DNA of 64,000 bases, taken from the NCBI RefSeq assembly GCF_000717025.1, contig NZ_JNXG01000010.1, forward strand, positions 62,001 to 126,000, read 5' to 3'. Both the position numbers and the translations under genes were made by a program. Of this stretch, positions 29,806 to 38,356 are shown piece by piece (position 1 is the first letter of the stretch; each line of letters opens with the position of its first letter). Origin of the DNA: Streptomyces atroolivaceus (lineage in GTDB: Bacteria > Actinomycetota > Actinomycetes > Streptomycetales > Streptomycetaceae). Under the pieces are notes generated by a model. It searched no databases. It was given only the letters and a program-made list of their open reading frames with translations, and was not told the origin of the DNA.

Positions 29806-30753
29806 ATGCGGGTCGTCATGTTCGGGTACCAGACCTGGGGGCACCGCACCCTGCAAGCCCTCCTGGATTCCGAGCACGACGTGGTCCTTGTCGTGACGCA
29901 CCCCAAGAGCGAGCACGCGTACGAGAAGATCTGGAGCGACTCCGTCGCCGATCTCGCCGAGGCGCGCGGAGTCCCGGTGCTGATCCGTAACCGCCCCGAC
30001 GACGAGGAGCTGTTCGAGCGCCTCCAGGAGGCCGACGCGGACATCATCGTGGCCAACAACTGGCGGACCTGGATCCCCCCGCGCATATTCGAGCTCCCCC
30101 GCCACGGCACGCTGAACATCCATGACTCGCTGCTGCCGAAGTACGCCGGCTTCTCGCCGCTGATCTGGGCCCTGATCAACGGCGAGTCCGAAGTGGGCGT
30201 CACCGCGCACATGATGAACGACGAGCTCGACGCCGGTGACATCGTCCGGCAGGAAGCGGTTCCGGTCGGTCCGACGGACACCGCCACCGACCTCTTCCAC
30301 AAGACCGTCGACCTCATCGGCCCCGTGACCATCGGCGCGCTGGACCTCATCGCGGCGGGACGGACGGAGTTCACGCAGCAGGACCGCTCCCAGGCGACCT
30401 TCTTCCACAAGCGCTCCGCCGAGGACATCCGAGTCGACTGGACCTGGCCGGCCGAGGACCTCGAACGCCTGGTCCGCGCCCAGTCCGATCCGTATCCCAG
30501 CGCCTTCACCTTCCACCGGGGCAAGCGCCTCGAGATCCTCGCAGCGGTGGTGTCCCAGGGCCGCTACGGCGGAACGCCCGGCCGCGTCTTCTACCGCGAG
30601 GGCGACGGCGTGGTGATCGTCGCAGGTTCCGACGCCCGCACCGGTCGCAACCACGGCCTCGCCATCACCCGCGTACGCACCGAGGACGGCCGGGAGATGC
30701 CCGCGACCGAGTACTTCACCACCATGGGCGGCTACCTCACCGGCCGCCCCTGA
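29806..30753 (+). CDS. cchA: CchA, N5-hydroxyornithine formyltransferase
   Basis: 315 aa. Methionyl-tRNA-formyltransferase-like: an N-terminal formyl transfer domain (1-175) with VMFGYQTWGHRTLQALLDS, NNWRTWIPPRIF, and the folate-site block HDSLLPKYAGFSPLIWALINGE, in which the Asn-His-Asp type catalytic residues reside; C-terminal FMT-like domain (about 200-305). It formylates N5-hydroxyornithine with 10-formyl-THF to give the hydroxamate unit for CchH modules. ATG 29806 has a perfect AGGAGG 7 nt upstream. Monocistronic, divergent from cchB. Confidence 0.94.
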   Translation: MRVVMFGYQTWGHRTLQALLDSEHDVVLVVTHPKSEHAYEKIWSDSVADLAEARGVPVLIRNRPDDEELFERLQEADADIIVANNWRTWIPPRIFELPRHGTLNIHDSLLPKYAGFSPLIWALINGESEVGVTAHMMNDELDAGDIVRQEAVPVGPTDTATDLFHKTVDLIGPVTIGALDLIAAGRTEFTQQDRSQATFFHKRSAEDIRVDWTWPAEDLERLVRAQSDPYPSAFTFHRGKRLEILAAVVSQGRYGGTPGRVFYREGDGVVIVAGSDARTGRNHGLAITRVRTEDGREMPATEYFTTMGGYLTGRP

Positions 30754-30825
30754 GGACCCCCGCCCCTCCCGCCGGCCTCCCGGGCCTCGCTACAGGCTCG
30801 TGCGGCCGTGCCGGCGGCCGCGGCG

Positions 30826-30854
30826 CCGGGCCCTCCGAACGCACGAGGGCCCGG
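30826..30854. terminator. Hairpin downstream of cchA
   Basis: Perfect 10-bp stem CCGGGCCCTC / GAGGGCCCGG with a 9-nt loop, 73 nt after the cchA stop. A second small hairpin, GCCGGGG / CCCCGGC, follows at 30871-30889. Confidence 0.6.
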
Positions 30855-30920
30855 ACATGCCCGGCAGCACGCCGGGGCACGTCCCCGGCCCCGACAGCCC
30901 TCGCCGGACTCGCCGCGACG

Positions 30921-30956
30921 GCGCCCCCGGGGATCGGCGCCGATCCCCGGGGGCGC
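30921..30956. terminator. 36-bp perfect palindrome between convergent genes
   Basis: Two 18-nt arms (30921-30938 and 30939-30956) are exact reverse complements with no spacer; the arm starts GCGCCCCCGGGG and the centre is GATCGGCGCCGATC. It sits 8 nt before the stop end of the convergent HEAT-repeat gene and past cchA, fitting a bidirectional terminator. Confidence 0.65.
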
Positions 30957-30964
30957 GGCGACAC

Positions 30965-31765
30965 CTACGGCTCGCGGATCGCCTCAACCGCCTCCCGGAC
31001 GTCCGGATGCGGGTCGTCGGCGAGGCCGTCCAGCAGCTCCGTCACACCAGGGGTCGACCAGCGGGCGACCGCCCACACCAGCTCTTCGCGCACGCCCGGG
31101 TCCGGATGCGCGGACAGCCGGGCCAGACGGGCGATCGGGCCCCGCCGACGCATCCCGAACCAGTGCAGCACCTCCCGTAGTACGACCGGGTCTCCGGGAT
31201 CGCCGGCCGCTGACACCCTGGCGAGCAGCACCCTGACCGGTGGCGGTGGACCGTCCAGCGGATGCGGCAGCCGCTCGCGCAGACGCCTCGCCCCGTACCC
31301 GCCGCGCACCCTGCACCCGAAGCAGGTGCACGGGCGCGTGCCGTGTGCGTCCGGCAGGTACCGCCAGCCCGCGACCTGCGGCGCACTGCGGATCCGGTGG
31401 ACCTCGCCCGGCCGGATCGCGCGGGGCACGAACACCTCCCAGCCGCGGGGGTCCTCCAGTGCCGCGATCCTGCGCACCGCCTCCGCCGCGGGAACGACGG
31501 CCCGGCCCTCCCCCGACCGGTCCGTGTAACGCCCGACCGACACGGGCTGATCGTCGTTCAGCCGCAGGTGTACGGCGACGATCCCTCCCCTGCTGCCGGA
31601 ACGGGCCAGCTCCCGCAGCCACTGATGGGTGAGGGTGTACGAGGGCAGCACCGGGAAGCAGTGGACCCCACCCGCACCGTCCGGTCCGTCACGACCCGCG
31701 CGGACCCCTGACCGCCGGACACGCGGGGCGTTCGCCGCGGACGTCAAATGCACGAACATCGCCAT
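30965..31765 (-). CDS. Uncharacterised protein with Cys cluster and C-terminal HEAT-like repeats
   Basis: 266 aa. The N-terminal region (1-110) begins FVHLTSAANAPRVRRSGVRA and continues with GGVHCFPVLPSYTLTHQWLREL, a pattern that loosely recalls ADP-ribosyltransferase-like folds, but no catalytic set can be assigned. The centre has a PCTCFGCRVRGGYG Cys cluster that could bind a metal. The C-terminal 80 residues form HEAT-like helical repeats (ARLARLSAHPDPGVREELVWAV, LLDGLADDPHPDVREAVEAI). ATG 31765, with ATG 31759 as alternative. Similar HEAT-repeat proteins occur in Streptomyces; function unknown. Confidence 0.65.
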   Translation of the reverse strand: MAMFVHLTSAANAPRVRRSGVRAGRDGPDGAGGVHCFPVLPSYTLTHQWLRELARSGSRGGIVAVHLRLNDDQPVSVGRYTDRSGEGRAVVPAAEAVRRIAALEDPRGWEVFVPRAIRPGEVHRIRSAPQVAGWRYLPDAHGTRPCTCFGCRVRGGYGARRLRERLPHPLDGPPPPVRVLLARVSAAGDPGDPVVLREVLHWFGMRRRGPIARLARLSAHPDPGVREELVWAVARWSTPGVTELLDGLADDPHPDVREAVEAIREP

Positions 31766-31960
31766 GATTTGACATGTTATGTGATCGGCGCCGGGGCGGT
31801 TTCCGTCGGTCGTGCCACGCTCACCGTGGCGACGACCGCCGACTGTGCGTAACCCGGCACCGGCCGCCCCTGTCCCGGAGAGCCCGTACGTGACGGTGCC
31901 GGCCGTCGGCGTTCCCCGGTGGTTCGCCCTCGTCGAGGGAGGGGGTGGTCAACAACGACA

Positions 31961-31979
31961 TAAGGGCAGGCTAACCTAA
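31961..31979. promoter_or_regulatory. Iron box directly before the second siderophore importer
   Basis: TAAGGGCAGGCTAACCTAA matches TTAGGTTAGGCTAACCTAA at 16 of 19 positions, with the right arm perfect. It ends only 4 nt before the ATG of the ATPase gene, and no Shine-Dalgarno sequence is visible between. Confidence 0.8.
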
Positions 31980-31983
31980 GACC

Positions 31984-32883
31984 ATGAAAGCTGGTGAGAG
32001 CACTTCCAGTGCTGTGGCCGCCCCTGTGGCTGCCGGTTTGCCGCGTGCACGTGGCCATGGTCTGTCCGCCGACGGAGTCACCGTGGCGTACGGCCGCGTC
32101 GACGTCGTACACGAAGCGGCCATCGCCCTGCGGCCCGCCGAGGTGACTGCCCTCGTCGGGCCCAACGGCAGCGGGAAATCAACCCTGCTGCGCACGCTCG
32201 CCAGGCTTCAGAGCGCGCGTGCCGGCTCGCTCACCGTCGGCGCGGGGACGGACGAGGCAACGGACGGCTTCGCGCTCGGCGCCCGCGAGTTCGCCCGTCG
32301 CGTCGCGCTCCTGACGCAGTCCCGGTCGACGCCGGGCGGGCTCACCGTCCGCGACGTGGTCGACTTCGGCCGCTATCCCCACCGGGGCCGCTGGGGCCGT
32401 CCCGATCCCCGCGGCACCGCGGCGGTGGACCGGGCCCTCGGCCTCACGGGTGTGGAGGACCTGGCCGGGCGGGGCGTCGATCAGCTCTCCGGCGGGCAGC
32501 TCCAGCGCGTGTGGCTCGCGAGCTGCCTCGCGCAGGAGACGGGGGTCCTCCTCCTGGACGAACCGACCACCTACCTCGACCTCCGCTACCAGGTCGAACT
32601 CCTCGACCTCATCCGCGATCTCGCCGACGACCACGGAATCGCCGTGGGCGTCGTCCTCCACGACCTCGACCAGGCGGCTGCCGTCGCCGACCGTGTCGCA
32701 CTGCTGCGCGCCGGTCGCATCGTCGCCGACGGTCTGCCCGAGGACGTGTTCACTCCAGAACTTCTGTCGGACGTCTACGGCATTCGCATCGACGTGGACA
32801 CCGATGCCTCGACCGGCCGGCTGCGCACCCGCGCGATCGGCCGCCACCACTCACGATCCGAAAGGCTCGGCACCTCCTCATGA
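31984..32883 (+). CDS. Ferri-siderophore ABC importer ATPase (second system)
   Basis: 299 aa. FecE/FhuC-type ATPase with Walker A GPNGSGKST (59-67), signature LSGGQLQRVW (about 168), Walker B VLLLDEPTTYLDL and switch VVLHDLDQA. ATG 31984 is the first start after the iron box and has no ribosome site, so the mRNA may be leaderless; later in-frame GTG codons are possible. The stop overlaps the following lipoprotein start (ATGA). Together with the next two genes it forms a complete importer, resembling the CdtABC-type systems that take up ferrioxamine/coelichelin in S. coelicolor; that match is from memory. Confidence 0.88.
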   Translation: MKAGESTSSAVAAPVAAGLPRARGHGLSADGVTVAYGRVDVVHEAAIALRPAEVTALVGPNGSGKSTLLRTLARLQSARAGSLTVGAGTDEATDGFALGAREFARRVALLTQSRSTPGGLTVRDVVDFGRYPHRGRWGRPDPRGTAAVDRALGLTGVEDLAGRGVDQLSGGQLQRVWLASCLAQETGVLLLDEPTTYLDLRYQVELLDLIRDLADDHGIAVGVVLHDLDQAAAVADRVALLRAGRIVADGLPEDVFTPELLSDVYGIRIDVDTDASTGRLRTRAIGRHHSRSERLGTSS

Positions 32884-33857
32884 GACGCCACTTCCTCGCC
32901 ACGGCCACCGTCGCCGTCGCCGCCCTCTCCCTGGCCGCCTGCGGGACCACGGAGCCTTCCTCCGACGACTCCTCGGCTTCGAAGCCCGCGGAGAAGATCA
33001 CCCTCACTGACGCCAAGGGCACGAAGGTGACGCTCGACGGCCCCGCCACGAAGGTCGTCGCCACCGAGTGGAACGTGGTCGAGGACCTGGTCTCCCTCGG
33101 AGTCGCTCCCGTGGGCGTGGCGGACGTGAAGGGCTACACCGCGTGGAACACCGCGGCCCCGCTGACCGGCGACACCAAGGACATCGGTACCCGCGGCGAG
33201 CCGAGCATCGACACCGTCGCGGCCCTCGCCCCCGACCTCGTGGTCGCCACCAGCGACCTCTCCCCGGCGGTGGTGAAGCAGCTCCGCAAGGTCGCGCCCG
33301 TCCTGGAGCTCACAGCCGCCGATGCCGCGGACCAGATCGGCACGATGACGGAAGGCCTCGACCTCATCGCGAAGGCCACCGGCAAGGAGGCCCAGGCGGA
33401 CACCCTCAAGAAGGACTTCGAGGCGAGCGTCGCCGAGGGCAAGAAGGCTCTCGCGGACGCCGGCCTCGGCGGCGCGGAGATCGCCTCCGCCGACGGCTAC
33501 GTGGCGTCGAACCAGGTCTCCATCCGCGCGTACACCAGCGGCTCCCTCCTCGGCGCCGTCAACGAGCGGCTCGGCCTGAAGAACGCCTGGACCGTCGAGG
33601 GGGACAAGAGCTACGGCCTGGCCACCACCGACGTGGAAGGGCTCACCGGCCTCGGCGACGTCCAGTTCGCGTATGTCGCCAACGACGTCGACGGCGACGC
33701 CTTCACCGGCCCCCTCGCGAAGAACGCCGTGTGGAAGTCGCTCCCGTTCGTGAAGGACGGCAACGTGCACCGACTGCCCGACGGCGTCTGGATGTTCGGT
33801 GGTCCCCGCTCGATGGAGGCGTACATCGACTCCCTCGTCGCCGCGCTGACGAAGTAG
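32880..33857 (+). CDS. Ferri-siderophore-binding lipoprotein (second system)
   Basis: 325 aa. Signal peptide with lipobox SLAAC, Cys21. Class III binding-protein fold: KVVATEWNVVEDLVSLGVAPVGVADVKGY, IDTVAALAPDLVVATSDL, and the C-terminal FVKDGNVHRLPDGVWMFGGPRS, a block seen in FhuD/FecB-like proteins for hydroxamate or catechol siderophores. ATG 32880 is translationally coupled to the ATPase stop. Only 6 nt separate it from the permease gene. Ligand unknown; it differs clearly from CchF, so it may take a second or foreign siderophore. Confidence 0.88.
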   Translation: MRRHFLATATVAVAALSLAACGTTEPSSDDSSASKPAEKITLTDAKGTKVTLDGPATKVVATEWNVVEDLVSLGVAPVGVADVKGYTAWNTAAPLTGDTKDIGTRGEPSIDTVAALAPDLVVATSDLSPAVVKQLRKVAPVLELTAADAADQIGTMTEGLDLIAKATGKEAQADTLKKDFEASVAEGKKALADAGLGGAEIASADGYVASNQVSIRAYTSGSLLGAVNERLGLKNAWTVEGDKSYGLATTDVEGLTGLGDVQFAYVANDVDGDAFTGPLAKNAVWKSLPFVKDGNVHRLPDGVWMFGGPRSMEAYIDSLVAALTK

Positions 33858-33863
33858 CGCGCC

Positions 33864-35930
33864 GTGGCCGTCATAGAGAAGACCGCGGTCGGCCGTGACC
33901 GCACCGCCGCGGCCACGACGGGCGCGGTCGCCGTGACGGCCACGCTCGTGCTGCTGGTCACGGTTCTCGCCGCCGTCGACATCACCCAGGGCACGGCCGA
34001 CGTCGGTGCGCCGGAGGTGTGGGACGCGCTCGCCGGGAACGCCGAGGCGGGCGACGCCTCCGTCGTCGTCGCCTCCCGGCTGCCGAGGATGGTGGCCGGC
34101 ATCCTCGTCGGGCTGGCGCTCGGCATGGCCGGCTCCGCCCTCCAGGCGGTCAGCCGCAATGTGCTCGCCTCACCGGACACCCTCGCCGTGAACGCGGGCT
34201 CCTACCTCGCGCTCGGGGTGGTCGCCGTCACCGGCACCTCCCTCCCCCTCCTCGCTTCGTCCGGGGCCGCGTTCGTCGGCGGCCTCGCCGCCGCGGCGAT
34301 CGTGCTCGGGCTGTCCGGGCTCGGCAGGGGCACCGTCCGCCTCGTCCTCGCGGGCACCGCCCTCGCGCTGGGGCTCACCGCGGTGACCGAGGCACTGATT
34401 CTCCTGTTCCCCCAGGAGACCGAGGGACTGTACAGCTGGAACCAGGGAAGCATCGGCCAGAACGGGTTCGACGGGGTGGTCCAGATGGCCCCCGTCATCG
34501 CCGTCGGACTGGCCGGGCTGCTGCTCGTCGCCCGCCGGCTCGACGCCCTCTCCCTGGGCGACGACGCCGCCCGCGGGCTGGGCGTCCCCGTCCGCGGGAC
34601 CCGGATCACCACCGTCGTGCTCGCCACCCTGCTCTCCGCGGCGGCGGTCACGCTCGCCGGCCCGATCGGATTCGTCGGCCTCTGCGCTCCCGCACTGGTC
34701 CGGCCCCTCGCCCGCCGGTTCCGGGGTCTCGTGCGCTCCCGGGTGAGTGTGCCCGTGGCAGGGCTCGTCGGCGCTGCGCTCGTGCTCGGCTCGGACGTGC
34801 TGCTGCGCGCGGTGGTACCCGCCGACACCGCCGTGGAGGTGCCGACCGGCGTCGTCACGACCGTGGTCGGTGGCGCGTTCCTCGTGGTCATGGCAGTCCG
34901 TCTCCGGGACACGGCCTCGGCCGAAGCCCCGGACCGTCTGCGGATACCGAGCCGGTCGGCGTTCCTCGTCACCGTGGTCGTGCTCGCCGTCGTCCTCGTG
35001 GGGGTGCTGGTCGCTGCGGTACTCCTCGGCGACTCGAAACTGCTGCTCGGCGACGTGGTGAACTGGTCGCAGGGGCAGGCCGGACGGGTCGTCACCTTCG
35101 TCCTCGACACCCGGGTGCCCCGGGTGACGGCCGCACTCCTCGCGGGAGGCGCGCTGGCCCTGTCGGGCACCCTCGTGCAGGCCGTGACACGGAATCCGCT
35201 CGCCGAACCCGGCATCCTCGGAGTCTCCGGAGGCGCCGGCCTCGGTGCCGTCCTCCTGGTGACCACCGCGCAGTCCCCGAGTTCCTGGGCGGTCTCGGCA
35301 GCGGCGTTCGGCGGAGCCGCCGTCGCCTCGGCGTTCGTCTTCGGACTGGCCGCACGACGCGGTTTCCAGCAGAACAGTCTGGTCCTGCTCGGGGTCGGGG
35401 TCTCGGCTGCGGCAGCGGCGCTGATCAGTCTCGTCATCGTGCTCAGCGACCCGTTCGACACGACGAAGGCCCTCACCTGGCTGTCCGGATCGACGTACGG
35501 GCGGAACATGCCCGATGTGGTCCCGGTGGCCGTGGTCCTCGCCTTCGGCGTCGTCCTCGCCGTGGTACGCCGCCGGGAGTTGGACCTCGTCGCGCTCGAC
35601 GAGGACACGCCGAGGCTCCTCGGCCTGGGGCTCCCCCGGACGCGTCTCGGCTTCCTGGTGGTGGCCATCCTCCTCGCCGCCACCGCCGTGGCGGCTGCCG
35701 GGACGATCGCCTTCGTCGGGCTGGTCGCGCCCCACGCGGCGCGTGCCCTCGTCGGCCGGCGGCACGTACGGGTGGTGCCGGTGGCTCTCATGCTCGGGGC
35801 CGTACTGGTCTGTCTCGCCGATCTGGCAGGGCGCACGGTCATCGCCCCGGCGCAGCTCGGCGCCGGTCTGATGACGGCCGTCATCGGTGCGCCGTACTTC
35901 GTCTACCTGCTGGTCCGCACGCGGCGCTGA
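33864..35930 (+). CDS. Fused double FecCD-type permease (second system)
   Basis: 688 aa, twice the length of a normal FecCD permease. Two homologous halves: residues about 15-345 (RLPRMVAGILVGLALGMAGSALQAVSRNVLASPDTLAV ... FVGLCAPALVRPLARR) and about 365-688 (RVPRVTAALLAGGALALSGTLVQAVTRNPLAEPGILGV ... FVGLVAPHAARALVG). The FhuB-like fusion supplies both transmembrane partners in one chain. GTG 33864. Last gene of the ATPase-lipoprotein-permease operon; a strong terminator follows at 35935. Confidence 0.9.
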   Translation: MAVIEKTAVGRDRTAAATTGAVAVTATLVLLVTVLAAVDITQGTADVGAPEVWDALAGNAEAGDASVVVASRLPRMVAGILVGLALGMAGSALQAVSRNVLASPDTLAVNAGSYLALGVVAVTGTSLPLLASSGAAFVGGLAAAAIVLGLSGLGRGTVRLVLAGTALALGLTAVTEALILLFPQETEGLYSWNQGSIGQNGFDGVVQMAPVIAVGLAGLLLVARRLDALSLGDDAARGLGVPVRGTRITTVVLATLLSAAAVTLAGPIGFVGLCAPALVRPLARRFRGLVRSRVSVPVAGLVGAALVLGSDVLLRAVVPADTAVEVPTGVVTTVVGGAFLVVMAVRLRDTASAEAPDRLRIPSRSAFLVTVVVLAVVLVGVLVAAVLLGDSKLLLGDVVNWSQGQAGRVVTFVLDTRVPRVTAALLAGGALALSGTLVQAVTRNPLAEPGILGVSGGAGLGAVLLVTTAQSPSSWAVSAAAFGGAAVASAFVFGLAARRGFQQNSLVLLGVGVSAAAAALISLVIVLSDPFDTTKALTWLSGSTYGRNMPDVVPVAVVLAFGVVLAVVRRRELDLVALDEDTPRLLGLGLPRTRLGFLVVAILLAATAVAAAGTIAFVGLVAPHAARALVGRRHVRVVPVALMLGAVLVCLADLAGRTVIAPAQLGAGLMTAVIGAPYFVYLLVRTRR

Positions 35931-35934
35931 ACCG

Positions 35935-35982
35935 GGGCGGGGCGGGCCCTGCCGGTCGACGGACCGGTGGCCCGCCCCGCCC
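35935..35982. terminator. Terminator after the second siderophore importer
   Basis: Perfect 14-bp stem GGGCGGGGCGGGCC / GGCCCGCCCCGCCC enclosing a 20-nt loop that itself contains a CCGGT / ACCGG inner pairing. It begins 5 nt after the permease stop. The remainder of the gap to 36107 holds no gene. Confidence 0.75.
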
Positions 35983-36107
35983 GTGGCCCCACCGGTCGCA
36001 CGCCGAAGAAGCGCCGTTCCCCCTGGGCGGCCACCTGCGGGATCCGCGGCCGCACGTCCGAGGTCCGCGCACCGTGCCGGAGCGCCGGTCCGGGGTGCTG
36101 CCACGGA

Positions 36108-36551
36108 TCACGGGGACGGGGGCAGTTGGGCGCGCACCCACCGAGGGTCGGGGTTGACGTGCGGCCGGCCCGCCACCACGACGGTCGGCACGGTCTCGTT
36201 GCCGTCGTTGACTTCCCTGACCGCCGCCGCCCCGGCCGGGTCGCGCCAGATGTCGACCCAGTGCATCCGGCGGGCGCTGCGGCCCAACCTCAGCCGCAGG
36301 CGCAGGCAGTACGTGCATCCGACCCGCCAGTAGACGATCGGCCGGCCGTCGACCGCGCTGCGGCGCTGGGCCTCCGCCGCGCCTGTCGACCGTGGGAACG
36401 CCAGTGGTGAGTTCAGCCCTGCGAGCAGGACGGACAGCAGCAGGAACGCGACCCCCGCACCGATTGCCCCCTTGACGAACTGTGCGGCCGCGACGAGTGA
36501 GCCGCAGACCGCCAGCGACAAGGGCAGGATCCAGATACGTGTCATGATCAC
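36108..36551 (-). CDS. Membrane-anchored glutaredoxin-like protein
   Basis: 147 aa. Two membrane segments at the N-terminus (about 6-24 and 28-46), then a glutaredoxin-like domain: [19 protein letters not shown] with the redox pair Cys79-X-X-Cys82, [18 protein letters not shown], and the cis-Pro loop [10 protein letters not shown]. It probably reduces mixed disulfides near the membrane, in the manner of mycoredoxin-type proteins. ATG 36551, or ATG 36545 two codons later. Convergent with the siderophore importer. Confidence 0.75.
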   Translation of the reverse strand: MIMTRIWILPLSLAVCGSLVAAAQFVKGAIGAGVAFLLLSVLLAGLNSPLAFPRSTGAAEAQRRSAVDGRPIVYWRVGCTYCLRLRLRLGRSARRMHWVDIWRDPAGAAAVREVNDGNETVPTVVVAGRPHVNPDPRWVRAQLPPSP

Positions 36552-36894
36552 GCAGGTTACCGGTGGCGCGGTTCCGGCGGTTCGACGGGCCGGGACGCGG
36601 GAGCCCGGTCGTCACGGTCGGTGTCGCCACGCCCGCCCTTACCCGGACTCGCCGATCACCGCGAACCTCGTTCGTCCCTCCCTGCCGGACCCGTCCCGGC
36701 CCCGTGACGGCTCGGCGTACCGGCACTCCTGCCCGCCGCGCGTACGCCGTTCGTGCGCCCGTTCGTGCGAAAGAGGGCATCGGCCCGCGCGTTCGGCCGA
36801 CGGGAGGAGGGCCCGCACCCTTGGATGGGCCGCGGTGGTGCAGCGGAACGATCCGAAATCGAAGTCCTGGCCCGAGGACGTCCGGAGGTGTCGC
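36552..36894. other. Divergent intergenic region, no gene seen
   Basis: 343 nt between the glutaredoxin-like gene and the glycosyltransferase. The open frames here are upstream extensions without family similarity. It must hold promoters for both genes; I could not place a clear -10/-35 pair. Confidence 0.35.
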
Positions 36895-38352
36895 GTGACC
36901 GGCCTTCAGCTGTCGGTCGTCGTGCCCTGCTTCAACGAGGCCGAGGGCATCACGTCATTCCACACGGCTCTGGTCGCCGTCCTGGAAGGCCTCGGAGAGA
37001 CCTTCGAGATCTGCTACGTGGACGACGGCAGCCTCGACCGCACACGCCTGCTCCTCAACTCCTTCGCCGCCCAGGACGAACGGACCCACTACACGGCGTT
37101 CAGCCGGAACTTCGGCAAGGAGGCCGCCATACTCGCCGGTCTCCGCATGTCGAGGGGGGAGGCTGTGGTGATCATGGACGCCGACCTCCAGCACCCCCCG
37201 GAGCTCATCCCCCGCATGCTCGAACTGCACCGCCACGGCTACGACCAGGTCATCCCGCGTCGTGACCGCTCGGGTGAGGGCATGGTCCGCAGCACCCTCA
37301 GCCACGCCTACTACGCGGTCGTGCGCCGCTGTGTGGACGTCGAGCTCCTCGACGGATCGGGGGACTTCCGGCTGCTGTCCAGGCGGGCGGTGGTGAGCGT
37401 GCTGTCCCTGCCGGAGAGCAACCGCTTCTCGAAGGGGATCTTCTCCTGGATCGGCTTCGACACGGTCAGCTTCCGCTACCGGAACAGCGAACGCGCGGCC
37501 GGCCGGTCGAAGTGGGGAAGCAGACGGCTGCTGAACTACGGGATCGACGGACTCCTGTCCTTCAACAACCGTCCGCTCCGCCTGGCCATCTACACCGGCT
37601 TCTGGGTGTTCCTGTCGGCGCTGGCCTACGCGGTGTGGACCGTGGTGACCGTGGTCCTGCACGGCGCCGACACACCGGGCTACGCCACGCTGCTCACCGC
37701 GGTCGTGGCCCTCAGCGGCATCCAGCTGGTCACCCTCGGGGTCATCGGCGAATACGTGGGGCGCATCTACCACGAGGCGAAGCACCGCCCGCCCTACGTG
37801 GTGCGGGAGACCGACGAGAACTGCCCGGCGCTGTCGGGCCGCCCTCCCCCGGTCGCGGCGGAGCTGGACGAGCCGGTACCCCCACGGGTACGCACCGCGC
37901 GCCAGTTCGGCAGTTTCGTCCTGGTGGGGTGTGTGAACACGGCCGTCTACCTCGGTGTGTACGCGGTCCTGAACCGGTGGATCCCCTACCTGACCGCCCA
38001 TGTCATCGGCTACGCGGTCAGTATCGTGTGTTCGTTCCTGCTCAACTCCTACGTCACCTGCCGGACGAAGCCGACGTGGCGCGCGTTCGTGCGCTATCCC
38101 GTGTCCAGCGTCGTCAATCTCGTGGCGTCGGGCGCGCTCCTGTACGGGGCGGTCAGCGGACTGGGCATGGACAAGAACCTGGCCGCTCTCGTCGCCGGGG
38201 TCCTCGTCACCCCGGTCTCCTTCCTGCTCGCCCGGTGGGCGATCATGTCGGGCCGTCGTCCCGCATTCGAGCCGGTCGCACAGCCGCCCCACGGGCCGGC
38301 CGGCGATCCGGCCCCCGGCCGCAGCCCCCTGCACTCCTCCGAGGACCGGTGA
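36895..38352 (+). CDS. GtrB-GtrA fusion: polyprenol-phosphate glycosyltransferase with flippase-like domain
   Basis: 485 aa. Residues 1-230 form a GT2 domain of the dolichol-phosphate/bactoprenol type: [40 protein letters not shown] and [12 protein letters not shown] (DXD-like Asp pair), followed by RRDRSGEG. Two membrane helices (about 240-290) follow. Residues about 335-460 form a GtrA-like four-helix domain ([21 protein letters not shown] ... [13 protein letters not shown]). Normally GtrB and GtrA are separate proteins; here one chain could both load a sugar on the lipid carrier and flip it. GTG 36895 has GGAGG 7 nt upstream. The DUF6056 gene starts 4 nt after its stop. Confidence 0.88.
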   Translation: MTGLQLSVVVPCFNEAEGITSFHTALVAVLEGLGETFEICYVDDGSLDRTRLLLNSFAAQDERTHYTAFSRNFGKEAAILAGLRMSRGEAVVIMDADLQHPPELIPRMLELHRHGYDQVIPRRDRSGEGMVRSTLSHAYYAVVRRCVDVELLDGSGDFRLLSRRAVVSVLSLPESNRFSKGIFSWIGFDTVSFRYRNSERAAGRSKWGSRRLLNYGIDGLLSFNNRPLRLAIYTGFWVFLSALAYAVWTVVTVVLHGADTPGYATLLTAVVALSGIQLVTLGVIGEYVGRIYHEAKHRPPYVVRETDENCPALSGRPPPVAAELDEPVPPRVRTARQFGSFVLVGCVNTAVYLGVYAVLNRWIPYLTAHVIGYAVSIVCSFLLNSYVTCRTKPTWRAFVRYPVSSVVNLVASGALLYGAVSGLGMDKNLAALVAGVLVTPVSFLLARWAIMSGRRPAFEPVAQPPHGPAGDPAPGRSPLHSSEDR

Positions 38353-38356
38353 AGCG

